A DNA stretch of 21,738 nucleotides from Vibrio sp. (GCA_007124475.1 SLFB01000051.1:1-21738), one strand, 5' to 3'; shown: positions 7,908 through 15,271, numbered from the stretch's first letter. Notes: generated by a model from the letters alone, not told the origin. Numbers and translations are program-made.

Positions 7908-8633
7908 ATGCTTAAAGAATTATCAGCATTAGTCATTGATGATGAATGTTTGGCGCGAGAGGAGTTGATTGAGCTGTTAAATGAAAACGGCCAGCTGCAA
8001 GTAATTGGTCAAGCTAACAATGCTATTGAAGGGCTAAAAAAAATCAATCAACTTAAGCCAGATGTGGTGTTTCTCGATATTCAAATGCCACAAATTACTG
8101 GTATTGATCTCTTAGCGATGCTGGATCCTGAACATATGCCCAAAGTGGTATTTGTTACTGCTTACGATCAATACGCGCTACAAGCATTTGAAGATAATGC
8201 CTTTGATTATTTGCTGAAACCGGTCGACCCCATACGCCTTGATAAAACGATTCAACGTTTACAACGCAGTTTATCAGCTGCACCTGATTATTCCGCCCTT
8301 ACTCCGACTCAATTAGATCAAGTACCTTGTATTGGTCTTAACCGCATCATGATCATTGCCACTCACGAAATAGAATTTGCATTTAGCGATATTGCTGGTG
8401 TCCATATTCAAACAGTAGATCAAAGAGCCAGTTGCCAATTAACCTTAAAAACACTAGAACAAAAAACCCCTCTTTTACGTTGCCATCGGCAATATTTAAT
8501 TAATCTTAAGGCAATCAAAGAGATCAAATTGTTGGATAATGGATTAGCGGAGATCATTACTCGCTCAGGCAACTTGGTCCCCGTGAGCCGACGTTTTTTA
8601 AAAGAGCTGAAAGAAAAATTGGGGTTTTATTAA
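7908..8633 (+). CDS. btsR: LytTR-family response regulator BtsR
   Basis: The 241-residue protein has a receiver domain (about 5-118) with acidic pair Asp11-Asp12, phospho-acceptor Asp57 in VVFLDIQMP, Thr84 and Lys104. A C-terminal LytTR DNA-binding domain (about 137-241) follows. LytTR regulators bind direct repeats of short motifs in about 20-21 bp phase. E. coli BtsR (YehT) activates the CstA-family pyruvate transporter gene btsT, and a cstA gene with a triple BtsR-type repeat lies downstream in this window. The start ATG is 2 bp after the btsS stop and is preceded by AAGG. The last codons overlap a minus-strand terminator hairpin that serves nagZ. Confidence 0.87.
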   Translation: MLKELSALVIDDECLAREELIELLNENGQLQVIGQANNAIEGLKKINQLKPDVVFLDIQMPQITGIDLLAMLDPEHMPKVVFVTAYDQYALQAFEDNAFDYLLKPVDPIRLDKTIQRLQRSLSAAPDYSALTPTQLDQVPCIGLNRIMIIATHEIEFAFSDIAGVHIQTVDQRASCQLTLKTLEQKTPLLRCHRQYLINLKAIKEIKLLDNGLAEIITRSGNLVPVSRRFLKELKEKLGFY

Positions 8634-8639
8634 CCCCAG
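8611..8639 (-). terminator. Terminator of nagZ, overlapping the btsR 3' end
   Basis: Read on the minus strand, GGGGTT (8632-8637), loop AATAA and AACCCC (8621-8626) form a stem, with one more A-T pair, followed by AATTTTTCTT. It starts 27 bp after the nagZ stop and includes the last btsR codons. The plus strand has no T-run after the stem, so it serves only nagZ. Confidence 0.6.
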
Positions 8640-8664
8640 TTGCACAAACAAGCAACAGCCTAGA

Positions 8665-9654
8665 TTACATTGAGTCTTCCACCAGCACGCGCATCGCCGT
8701 GGAAGCTCGTTTCCATTCAGCTGTCGATTGTAAATCACGATAGCTAAATTGCTGTTTTTTCATTAATGATAATCCCTGGGGTACTTCACTGATTGGCAGA
8801 TTATCCAATACCGCTATCGCCGACTCTCGTTGATTACACATCAAAATCATATCGCATCCAGCCGCCATGGATTGTAAAGCTCTCTGCGCTGGCCCTCCCA
8901 TCACCGCAGCTCCTTCCATACTTAAATCGTCGGAAAATATAACCCCTTGAAAACCCAGTTGATGACGTAAGACTTGCTGTAACCAATAAGGCGATCCGCT
9001 CGCTGGCTGAGGATCGTAATGAGGATAAATGACATGAGCAGGCATCATCGCATCGAGTAAACCTTGCTCAATATGAGCCTTAAAAATGGCGATATCATCC
9101 ACTATCGACTCTCGCTCATCAAATGGCGTTTCAAGATGTGAATCAGCCAGTACCGCCCCATGACCAGGAAAATGTTTGCCTGTTGTGGCCATGCCTACCG
9201 ACTTCATACCTCGTAGATAAGCTTGACTGTGGATCAAGACACTGTGCACATCATCACCAAATGCACGATTACCAATGGCTCGACATTCAAAACCTTTATC
9301 TAAAACTGGAGCAAAGCTTAAATCCACATCATGGGCAATCAGTTCAGCGGCCATTAACCAGCCCCCCATCTGCGCCAACTCTTCACCATTGCGATACTGA
9401 GCATAACGTTGAGCTGCAGGGATAAGGCTAAAACCATCACGAAAGCGCTGAACTCTGCCCCCTTCTTGATCGACACCAATTAAGATAGGCCGCTTAGCGG
9501 CTTGACGTATAGCCTGATTAAGAGCAATGAGCTGTTTGCTATCGTGATAATTACGTGCAAATAAAATCACACCGCCAACAGTGGGGTGCGCGAGAATGTC
9601 GCGATCTTCAGCAGTTAATTCACAACCTGCGACATCAAGCCATAGCGGTCCCAT
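8665..9654 (-). CDS. nagZ: beta-N-acetylglucosaminidase NagZ (peptidoglycan recycling)
   Basis: NagZ is a cytoplasmic GH3 hydrolase that removes GlcNAc from GlcNAc-1,6-anhydroMurNAc (peptides) imported during cell-wall turnover, producing the signal that induces AmpC in many species. The 329-residue protein shows DQEGGRVQRFRDGF (62-75), KHFPGHG (160-166, mobile catalytic histidine loop) and SDDLSMEGA (nucleophile Asp242 or Asp243). AAGGA stands 7 bases before the ATG. It is divergent from anmK, which acts after it in the same pathway, and convergent with btsR. Position 11 is Cys in the opening WLDVAGCEL, where homologues I remember have Tyr; this is unlikely to matter for catalysis. Confidence 0.95.
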   Translation of the reverse strand: MGPLWLDVAGCELTAEDRDILAHPTVGGVILFARNYHDSKQLIALNQAIRQAAKRPILIGVDQEGGRVQRFRDGFSLIPAAQRYAQYRNGEELAQMGGWLMAAELIAHDVDLSFAPVLDKGFECRAIGNRAFGDDVHSVLIHSQAYLRGMKSVGMATTGKHFPGHGAVLADSHLETPFDERESIVDDIAIFKAHIEQGLLDAMMPAHVIYPHYDPQPASGSPYWLQQVLRHQLGFQGVIFSDDLSMEGAAVMGGPAQRALQSMAAGCDMILMCNQRESAIAVLDNLPISEVPQGLSLMKKQQFSYRDLQSTAEWKRASTAMRVLVEDSM

Positions 9655-9785
9655 GTTTGATCCTTATTTAAAAATACAAATTCGCCTAACCAATAAAACG
9701 TTATTCCGTTGCTTTTTAGATTACAATGGTATCTTGTTATCAAGCACTTAAAAACACCTTTGTCTCAATATCATAGGAGCCTGTT

Positions 9786-10895
9786 GTGCATCACTCACAA
9801 TTGTATATTGGCATCATGTCTGGCACTAGTATGGATGGTATCGATAGTGCGTTAGTTTCATTTCGTGGTGATACTCCTACGCTCCTCGCTTGTAATAGCT
9901 TATCCATGCCGATAACCATCAAACAAGATTTACTCAATATCTGTTTAGGCCAGCAAACCAGTCTAGAGAAAATCGGTCAATTAGATCATCAGCTAGGTCA
10001 CCTTTATGCTCAAGCTGTCGAGGAATTATTGGCAAGCAGTGGTTATCAGCCTGATCAAATCACAGCCATCGGCAATCACGGACAAACGGTATTCCATCAG
10101 CCCAACGGGGATACACCATTTACGATCCAGCTCGGTGATGCCAATATTATCGCTAGTCGTACCGGAATCACGACCATCGCTGATTTCCGACGTAAAGATA
10201 TGGCGTTAGGTGGGCAAGGAGCTCCCTTAGTACCAGCATTTCACCGCACCATTTTTAATCCAACCCATGCCAGCATCGTCATCGTTAACATTGGTGGAAT
10301 GGCGAATATTACCGCATTAACAACCGATGGACAGACGATCGGCTATGATACCGGTCCTGGCAATATGTTAATGGACTATTGGTGCGCGCAACATACAGGC
10401 CAAGCCTATGATCAACATGGGCAATGGGCACGACAAGGCAAGGTGCATCCAGCATTACTCGAACGCTTGAAACAAGATAGCTATTTCACACTGCCTGCCC
10501 CGAAAAGCACAGGACGAGAAAAGTTTAACCTGACTTGGCTTGAGCCCCATCTAGCGGAATTTACGCTCAGTGTTGAAGATGTCCAGCGCACTTTGTGTGA
10601 ATTAACGGCACAAACCATCACGGATCAAGTGATTCAATACGCCGAGGGGGATACCCCTCAATTACTGGTCTGCGGCGGCGGAGCGCACAATACCTTGCTG
10701 ATGGAGTGTTTACAAACTCATCTGCCTCGTTGGCAAGTGGCTACCACACAAATTAAAGGTGTTGATGCTGATTATATGGAGGCGATGGCATTTGCTTGGC
10801 TAGCTCAGCGGCGAATGCATGGGCTACCAAGTAACTTACCAGCCGTAACCGGAGCAAAAAAAGCGACATCCCTTGGGGTCATTTATTTACCCTAG
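9786..10895 (+). CDS. anmK: Anhydro-N-acetylmuramic acid kinase AnmK
   Basis: AnmK phosphorylates and hydrolyses 1,6-anhydroMurNAc to MurNAc-6-phosphate, returning wall sugar to metabolism. The protein has 369 residues, the E. coli length. The N-terminal phosphate-binding signature GIMSGTSMDGID (9-20), the sugar-site region VNIGGMANIT...GYDTGPGNMLMD and the C-terminal CGGGAHN loop are intact. The start is a GTG at 9786 with TAGGAG 6 bases upstream; no ATG lies nearby in frame. It is divergent from nagZ, making a compact recycling pair. I saw no clear terminator in the 69 bp before the convergent lipoprotein gene. Confidence 0.95.
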   Translation: MHHSQLYIGIMSGTSMDGIDSALVSFRGDTPTLLACNSLSMPITIKQDLLNICLGQQTSLEKIGQLDHQLGHLYAQAVEELLASSGYQPDQITAIGNHGQTVFHQPNGDTPFTIQLGDANIIASRTGITTIADFRRKDMALGGQGAPLVPAFHRTIFNPTHASIVIVNIGGMANITALTTDGQTIGYDTGPGNMLMDYWCAQHTGQAYDQHGQWARQGKVHPALLERLKQDSYFTLPAPKSTGREKFNLTWLEPHLAEFTLSVEDVQRTLCELTAQTITDQVIQYAEGDTPQLLVCGGGAHNTLLMECLQTHLPRWQVATTQIKGVDADYMEAMAFAWLAQRRMHGLPSNLPAVTGAKKATSLGVIYLP

Positions 10896-10964
10896 TACTA
10901 CTCACAAATCGGTAAGCTAGGTTAAACCGTTGGGCCATGAGTTGACCTCGAACAAGGGCACGAT

Positions 10965-11306
10965 TTAGCGATTATATTCTCGCCAACCACGTTGCCACTC
11001 GATACGAAATTTATGGGACTGTACGGTCCCCTCGCAAACCCCTTCATAATATTGACCACTTAAGCCCATTTGATAGGCAAAATTAGGATTACAATATTCT
11101 TGAATCCCTTTGAGATAACCACGCTCATATTCATGTTGCTGGGCACTTCCTAATTGATTTAGCGCCTTATAAGAGCGTTGCCAGTTCCCCGCCACACCAT
11201 CGTTATAACCAATTTGATACCAATTGCCCTGTGCAGCAAGTTGGTCATCACCAGCCGCACAGCCAAATAGAGCCAATAGCAGCAACACTATTATCCATTG
11301 TTTCAT
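10965..11306 (-). CDS. Small DUF2799-like lipoprotein, function unknown
   Basis: The protein has 113 residues. It starts with a short basic and hydrophobic segment ending in LFGC with Cys16 as the probable lipidated residue, so the mature protein would be anchored in a membrane facing the periplasm. The rest has repeated Gly/Tyr/Asp patterns (YQIGYNDGVAG, YERGYLKGIQEYC, YQMGLSGQYYEGVC) that recall the DUF2799 family, with no enzymatic motif I recognise. AGGTGA precedes the ATG. Its upstream region contains the three BtsR-type octamers, with a minus-strand TATAAT at 11385-11390 between the second and third, so it might share regulation with cstA. That is inference only. Confidence 0.8.
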   Translation of the reverse strand: MKQWIIVLLLLALFGCAAGDDQLAAQGNWYQIGYNDGVAGNWQRSYKALNQLGSAQQHEYERGYLKGIQEYCNPNFAYQMGLSGQYYEGVCEGTVQSHKFRIEWQRGWREYNR

Positions 11307-11352
11307 GCATCACCTATTGATTGTCATTAACCATCTTAACCTTTTGTTAAAA

Positions 11353-11400
11353 ACCACTCATCCAACTTAAATACCACTTAACTAATTATACGACCACTTA
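11353..11400 (+). promoter_or_regulatory. Triple direct repeat matching the BtsR (YehT) operator
   Basis: ACCACTCA (11353-11360), ACCACTTA (11373-11380) and ACCACTTA (11393-11400) are three perfect matches to ACC(G/A)CT(C/T)A, the E. coli BtsR motif as I remember it. The spacers are exactly 12 bp (20-bp phase), against a remembered 13 bp in E. coli. The last repeat ends 12 bp before a plausible -35 box directed toward cstA. Exact helical phasing and a btsSR pair in the same window make chance unlikely. Confidence 0.72.
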
Positions 11401-11412
11401 CAATAACACACC

Positions 11413-11441
11413 GTGAAAAGAACGGATTGCCAACTTATTAT
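11413..11441 (+). promoter_or_regulatory. Candidate cstA promoter downstream of the BtsR-type repeats
   Basis: GTGAAA (11413-11418, 4 of 6) and TATTAT (11436-11441, 5 of 6) are 17 bp apart, with the activator-like repeats ending at about -48. A start near 11448 would give a leader of roughly 415 nt containing the nested ERIC elements. A TATAAT at 11841-11846 is nearer the gene but lacks a -35 box and would leave almost no leader. Confidence 0.45.
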
Positions 11442-11527
11442 ACGCAAAATTTAACCTCTATCCCCAAACAACTTGGAGTTGCAGCTAGGCAGACCGTAAT
11501 GTTATCCCTATGAGCATAAACAGGCTA

Positions 11528-11721
11528 TATCTAAACAACTTGGAGTTGCAGGTAAGCGGCAAGTGAGTGACAAATTTGTCTGGAACAAATTTGAACAGCC
11601 GTAGGCTGGCCTTTGGTGAGAGCCACGGATGGCTCTCATAATCCCCATGAGCATAGGCAAACTATGTGATTGGGGCGAACGAACGTAGCCAACACCCCTG
11701 CAGCTTCAAGTAGGAAGGGTA
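11528..11721. repeat. Inner ERIC element, 194 bp, inserted within the outer ERIC
   Basis: This copy is well conserved: AACAACTTGGAGTTGCAG, AGCGGCAAGTGAGTGA, CCCCATGAGCATAGGCAAAC, TGTGATTGGGGCGAACGAAC, then GCTTCAAGTAGGAAGGGTA. It is closer to copy 1 than its host is, so it is the later arrival. It is longer than the usual 127 bp because of a 70-bp internal block (11571-11640). Its orientation is the same as that of the outer copy. Confidence 0.85.
11571..11640. repeat. 70-bp three-hairpin block within the inner ERIC
   Basis: Relative to copy 1, 70 bp are added between GTGAGTGA and ATCCCCATGAG. It folds into three successive hairpins: CAAATTTGT/ACAAATTTG (11571-11579 with 11585-11593), CAGCC/GGCTG (11596-11600 with 11604-11608) and GAGAGCCA/TGGCTCTC (11618-11625 with 11630-11637). 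Long ERIC variants with an internal insertion of about this size have been described, as I recall; whether this is the same block needs comparison. Confidence 0.75.
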
Positions 11722-11864
11722 TATGTGATTGGGGGAAACAAACCTATACCGTCATACTTTCAAGTAACAAGGGATCTCTAGCTTGTACCTCAGCTATTCA
11801 ATGTGTCAATGTGCACTAACTATGACTAGCCTCGGTATATTATAATGATTAAAGGATATAAACG

Positions 11865-13352
11865 ATGTTGTGGTTTCTTACCTGCGTAGCAGCACTCATT
11901 GGCGGCTATTTTATCTATGGTTTAGTCGTTGAAAAAATATTTGGCATTAATCAACAGCGCAAAACCCCTGCTTATACTAAAACCGATGGCGTCGATTACG
12001 TGCCCATGTCGACCCCCAAAGTCTACTTAGTCCAACTACTTAATATTGCCGGTGTCGGTCCCATTTTTGGCCCCATCATGGGGGCGCTGTATGGCCCAGC
12101 AGCCATGTTGTGGATTGTCGTGGGTTGTATTTTTGCTGGCGCTGTCCATGATTATTTTTCAGGTATGCTTTCCATTCGTAATGGCGGTGCATCTGTCCCG
12201 ACGATTACCGGCCGCTATCTCGGCAATGGCGCTAAACACTTTATGAACATTTTTGCCATTGTTCTATTACTACTGGTTGGTGTGGTATTTGTATCTGCAC
12301 CAGCGGGCATGATCACCAATCTCATTAACTCACAAACTGAGCTCTCCGTCACGCTCACTAGCATGGTGGTGATTATCTTTGCCTACTACATCATCGCCAC
12401 CATAGTTCCAGTTGATAAAATTATTGGCCGTTTCTATCCTCTGTTTGGTGCACTACTGATCTTTATGTCGGTCGGTTTAATGACTGCCATTGCTTGGTCT
12501 AGTGAACATCAAGTGCTAGGGGGCTTTGCCGTCAGTGATATGTTCACTAACCTTAACCCTAATGATATGCCATTATGGCCAGCGCTGTTTATCACCATCG
12601 CTTGTGGCGCTATTTCAGGCTTCCATGCCACGCAATCGCCACTCATGGCTCGTTGTATGGAAAATGAAAAAAATGGTCGCTTTGTTTTCTTTGGCGCGAT
12701 GATCGGGGAAGGCATTATCGCCCTGATTTGGTGCACCATTGCTTTGTCTTTCTTCGGCTCACTAGAATCACTCTCTGCCGCAGTCGCTAATGGTGGCCCT
12801 GGTCATGTTGTTTATAGCGCATCATTTGGTTTACTCGGCGTTTTTGGGGGTATTATTGCTTTCCTCGGTGTGGTTATCTTACCCATTACCTCAGGTGATA
12901 CAGCATTTCGTTCTAGCCGTTTAATTTTGGCCGAATACTTTAATATCGAGCAAAAGACACTACGTAATCGTCTGATGATGGCCCTGCCACTATTTGTACT
13001 CGGTGGCATTTTAACCCAAGTCGATTTTGCCATTATCTGGCGCTATTTTGGCTTTGCCAACCAATTGACCGCTGTGATGATGTTATGGACAGCGTCCGCT
13101 TATCTCCTGCGTCATAATAAATTACACTGGATAACTACATTACCGGCGTTATTTATGACCACAGTTTGTATCACTTTCATTCTCAATAATAACGAATTAG
13201 GATTTGGCATCGCCATGCAAGCCTCAACCATTATCGGCTTACTCGGCTCATTATTCGCCATGGTCTATGTGATGCGTATCTCTAAAGGTAAAGGTGATAT
13301 CGACTTGGCCGAACAACAAGAGATTGAGAAAAATACCGTTGAAACGGTGTAA
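11865..13352 (+). CDS. cstA: CstA/BtsT-family transporter (carbon starvation protein, probable pyruvate uptake)
   Basis: This is a polytopic inner-membrane protein of 495 residues. The CstA core is clear: VPMSTPKVYLVQLLNIAGVGPIFGPIMGALYGP (split here as one block at about residues 45-77), HDYFSGMLSIRNGG and ITSGDTAFRSSRLILAEYF. E. coli CstA and BtsT (about 700 residues) take up pyruvate; this is the shorter form I associate with Vibrio (VC0687-like). AAAGGA stands 8 bases before the ATG. The neighbourhood of btsSR and the upstream triple BtsR-type motif argue for BtsR control, and the pyruvate substrate is inferred from family. It is flanked by ERICs on both sides and ends in a strong terminator. 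Confidence 0.88.
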   Translation: MLWFLTCVAALIGGYFIYGLVVEKIFGINQQRKTPAYTKTDGVDYVPMSTPKVYLVQLLNIAGVGPIFGPIMGALYGPAAMLWIVVGCIFAGAVHDYFSGMLSIRNGGASVPTITGRYLGNGAKHFMNIFAIVLLLLVGVVFVSAPAGMITNLINSQTELSVTLTSMVVIIFAYYIIATIVPVDKIIGRFYPLFGALLIFMSVGLMTAIAWSSEHQVLGGFAVSDMFTNLNPNDMPLWPALFITIACGAISGFHATQSPLMARCMENEKNGRFVFFGAMIGEGIIALIWCTIALSFFGSLESLSAAVANGGPGHVVYSASFGLLGVFGGIIAFLGVVILPITSGDTAFRSSRLILAEYFNIEQKTLRNRLMMALPLFVLGGILTQVDFAIIWRYFGFANQLTAVMMLWTASAYLLRHNKLHWITTLPALFMTTVCITFILNNNELGFGIAMQASTIIGLLGSLFAMVYVMRISKGKGDIDLAEQQEIEKNTVETV

Positions 13353-13377
13353 ATTCGCGCAGCCATTCCATTGCTAG

Positions 13378-13505
13378 TATACCGAACAGCTTGGAGCTGT
13401 AGCTAAGCGGCCAGTGACCTTATTTCAATGAGCATCGACAAACTATGTGATGAGATGGCATGAACGCCGCTAGCACCTCAGTGACATCAAGTAGCAAAGG
13501 AATAT
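13378..13505. repeat. Degenerate ERIC element downstream of cstA, 128 bp
   Basis: The element begins TATACCGAACAGCTTGGAGC, keeps AAGCGGCCAGTGA, ATGAGCATCGACAAACTATG and ATCAAGTAGCAAAGG, and ends GGAATAT. It has the full ERIC length but many substitutions, and the central GGGG/CCCC pairing is lost. It starts 25 bp after the cstA stop codon and is older than the inner copy upstream. Confidence 0.75.
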
Positions 13506-13532
13506 CAGGCAATAATAAAAAATAACATACAC

Positions 13533-13556
13533 AAAAGGGGCATTCGCCCCTTTTTT
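13533..13556. terminator. Bidirectional terminator between cstA and ispH
   Basis: AAAAGGGGC (13533-13541), loop ATTC and GCCCCTTTT (13546-13554) form a perfect 9-bp stem. The plus strand continues with TT (six T in all, serving cstA); the minus strand also ends in TTTT and serves the convergent ispH. Confidence 0.9.
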
Positions 13557-13626
13557 ATTGCCAAACTATTGGAAATTACCGCCCAAGCGCTGCCTGAGCA
13601 TCCACGCCATACAAGGCAGAGCAGGT

Positions 13627-14589
13627 TTATTGAACCTGCTTGATTTGTAACTCTTTCGGCACTTCAAACACCATGTTTTCTTCTCGCCCAAGCACTTCCT
13701 CGATCTCAGTGGCACCGAAAGCTTTGATTTGATCAAGAATTTGATTGACCAAGCTTTCAGGGGCAGAAGCGCCAGCCGTCACACCGACTTGATTAACACC
13801 AATGAACCATTCTGGCGAAATATCTTCGATACAATCGACCAAATAACTAGCCGTGCCCAACTTTTCTGCTAATTCTTTCAAACGGGTAGAGTTTGACGAG
13901 TTTTTAGAGCCAACCACCACCATCACATCAACCTGATTGGCTAAAATGCGCACGGCATCTTGACGGTTCTGAGTGGCATAACAGATGTCATCTTTGCGCG
14001 GCCCTTGAATATCAGGGAAGACTGCACGTAATTTTTCGATCACATCCGCCGTTTCATCAACCGATAAGGTCGTTTGACTGACATAATGCAGATGACTAGG
14101 ATCGTTAACTTGGCTTCTTAATCCATCAACATCTTCGGGCTTTTCAACTAAATACATACGACCAGTCTGACTCGCATATTGCCCCATCGTCCCTTCAACT
14201 TCAGGGTGACCAGCGTGACCAATTAACACCACTTCCATATCACGGCGACTAGCACGGGCCACCTCCATATGAACCTTAGTCACTAACGGGCAAGTGGCAT
14301 CAAATACGGTTAATGCGCGTGCTTTAGCCTCTTGACGAACAGCTTGAGAAACACCGTGGGCAGAAAAAATAACAATGCTATCATCAGGCACTTCACTAAG
14401 CTGCTCGACAAAAACCGCTCCGCGTTGCTTCAACCCTTCTACCACAAAACGGTTGTGTACGACTTCATGGCGAACATAAATCGGCGGCTGATAAATTTCT
14501 AACGCACGCTCTACAATGCTGATCGCGCGATCAACGCCAGCGCAAAAACCGCGCGGATTAGCTAACAATATTTTCATTGGGTTGCTCAT
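13627..14589 (-). CDS. ispH: 4-hydroxy-3-methylbut-2-enyl diphosphate reductase (IspH/LytB)
   Basis: IspH performs the last step of the MEP isoprenoid pathway, reducing HMBPP to IPP and DMAPP with a [4Fe-4S] cluster. The cluster cysteines are Cys16 (NPRGFCAGVD), Cys100 (FDATCPLVTK) and Cys203 (DDICYATQNRQ). The active-site HEVVHNR and GHAGHPEVEGT (His128, Glu130) and SKNSSNS motif are present. The length of 320 assumes the ATG at 14587-14589; a second ATG four codons on (MKILLANPRG) aligns with the E. coli start, and neither has a strong Shine-Dalgarno sequence. It follows fkpB by 33 bp, as in the classic lspA-fkpB-ispH order. Confidence 0.96.
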   Translation of the reverse strand: MSNPMKILLANPRGFCAGVDRAISIVERALEIYQPPIYVRHEVVHNRFVVEGLKQRGAVFVEQLSEVPDDSIVIFSAHGVSQAVRQEAKARALTVFDATCPLVTKVHMEVARASRRDMEVVLIGHAGHPEVEGTMGQYASQTGRMYLVEKPEDVDGLRSQVNDPSHLHYVSQTTLSVDETADVIEKLRAVFPDIQGPRKDDICYATQNRQDAVRILANQVDVMVVVGSKNSSNSTRLKELAEKLGTASYLVDCIEDISPEWFIGVNQVGVTAGASAPESLVNQILDQIKAFGATEIEEVLGREENMVFEVPKELQIKQVQ

Positions 14590-14622
14590 AGTGTGGTAAA
14601 TAGGAAACTAGCAAAGAGTAAG

Positions 14623-15054
14623 TTAATCAACTGCAATAATTTCAACATCAAATATAACATCTTGCCCAGCTAAGGGATGATTAAAATCAACCGTGACCGA
14701 ATCTCCGGCTATCGCGGTAATAATACCTGGAATTTCCATGCCATCAGGGCCACTAAACGCCATAATGGTTCCCACCTCAACTTCATGCTCACCAACAAAT
14801 TTGGTGCGATCCATATAATGAATATGATCAGGATTAGGCATACCGAAAGCATCTGCAGCAGCCAGTTCAATCGCTTTCTTTTCTCCTGCCTGCATGCCTA
14901 ATAAACAATGTTCAAAGTTGTCGCTTAAACTACCATCACCAATGATAAGTTTTGCAGATTTTCCCATATTATGGGTACTGTCAGCTACTGAACCATCTTT
15001 CAACTTGATAGTAAAGTGCAGTGTGACAGCAGAACGTTCAGTAATACAGCTCAC
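14623..15054 (-). CDS. fkpB: FKBP-type peptidyl-prolyl cis-trans isomerase FkpB (SlpA)
   Basis: FkpB is a SlyD-like cytoplasmic isomerase/chaperone. The sequence has the N-terminal FKBP strand (VTLHFTIKLKDGSVADST), the LLGMQAGEKK...DAFG segment and an insert-in-flap domain, then the well-kept ITAIAGDSVTVDFNHPLAGQ. I chose the GTG at 15052-15054 as start (143 residues) because AAGGAAG lies 8 to 11 bases upstream and the protein then aligns with the family N-terminus. The frame is open ten codons further up to GTG/ATG at 15084 and 15081, but there AGAGGT nearly touches the start codon. A separate promoter box and a terminator lie between it and lspA; ispH follows closely. Confidence 0.88.
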   Translation of the reverse strand: MSCITERSAVTLHFTIKLKDGSVADSTHNMGKSAKLIIGDGSLSDNFEHCLLGMQAGEKKAIELAAADAFGMPNPDHIHYMDRTKFVGEHEVEVGTIMAFSGPDGMEIPGIITAIAGDSVTVDFNHPLAGQDVIFDVEIIAVD

Positions 15055-15100
15055 GTGATTAGGCTTCCTTTTAATGGTCATCACCTCTTAAGGGTGACTG

Positions 15101-15106
15101 ATTATA
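15101..15106 (-). promoter_or_regulatory. Candidate -10 box for fkpB-ispH
   Basis: A perfect TATAAT on the minus strand lies about 46 bp before the preferred fkpB start and after the lspA terminator. I could not find a good -35 hexamer at 15-18 bp, so it may need an activator or be fortuitous. Confidence 0.4.
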
Positions 15107-15211
15107 CTTCAGAACCAATATGACCGCTCGATTACCCATCGCTGTGATGCAATAGCAAAAGCGATAATCAGCCCTCATGAGGTTCAAGCTTGAAAAAGTG
15201 TCGACACGTTC

Positions 15212-15248
15212 TAACAAAAAGCGCTGACCGAATCAACGGACAGCGCTT
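15212..15248 (-). terminator. Terminator after lspA
   Basis: On the minus strand AAGCGCTG-T-CCG (15248-15237), loop TTGATT and CGG-T-CAGCGCTT (15230-15219) pair with a single T-T mismatch, followed by TTTGTTA. It starts 23 bp after the lspA stop, so the ribF-ileS-lspA transcript probably ends here, at least in part. Confidence 0.8.
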
Positions 15249-15271
15249 AAGGTTATTCTCTTTTTGCGTGA

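Larger units (their letters stand above)
11459..11777. repeat. Outer ERIC element, interrupted by a second ERIC
   Basis: The left part (11459-11527: TATCCCCAAACAACTTGGAG, later TATGAGCATAAACAGGCTA) and right part (11722-11777: TATGTGATTGGGGGAAACAAA, later CTTTCAAGTAACAAGGGA) together form one degenerate ERIC of about 125 bp. The break is in the central hairpin, at the TA of ...GCTATGTGATTGG. TA is present at both sides of the inserted copy, as expected for a TA target duplication. This fills most of the 558-bp gene-free gap between the lipoprotein gene and cstA; the remainder holds the BtsR-type repeats, a candidate promoter and about 85 bp with only the cstA ribosome site. Confidence 0.8.

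Noticed and set aside
11459..11777. CRISPR array or integron-type repeat upstream of cstA
   Set aside because: The repeated segments are ERIC ends with no regular spacers, and there is no cas or integrase gene in the window.
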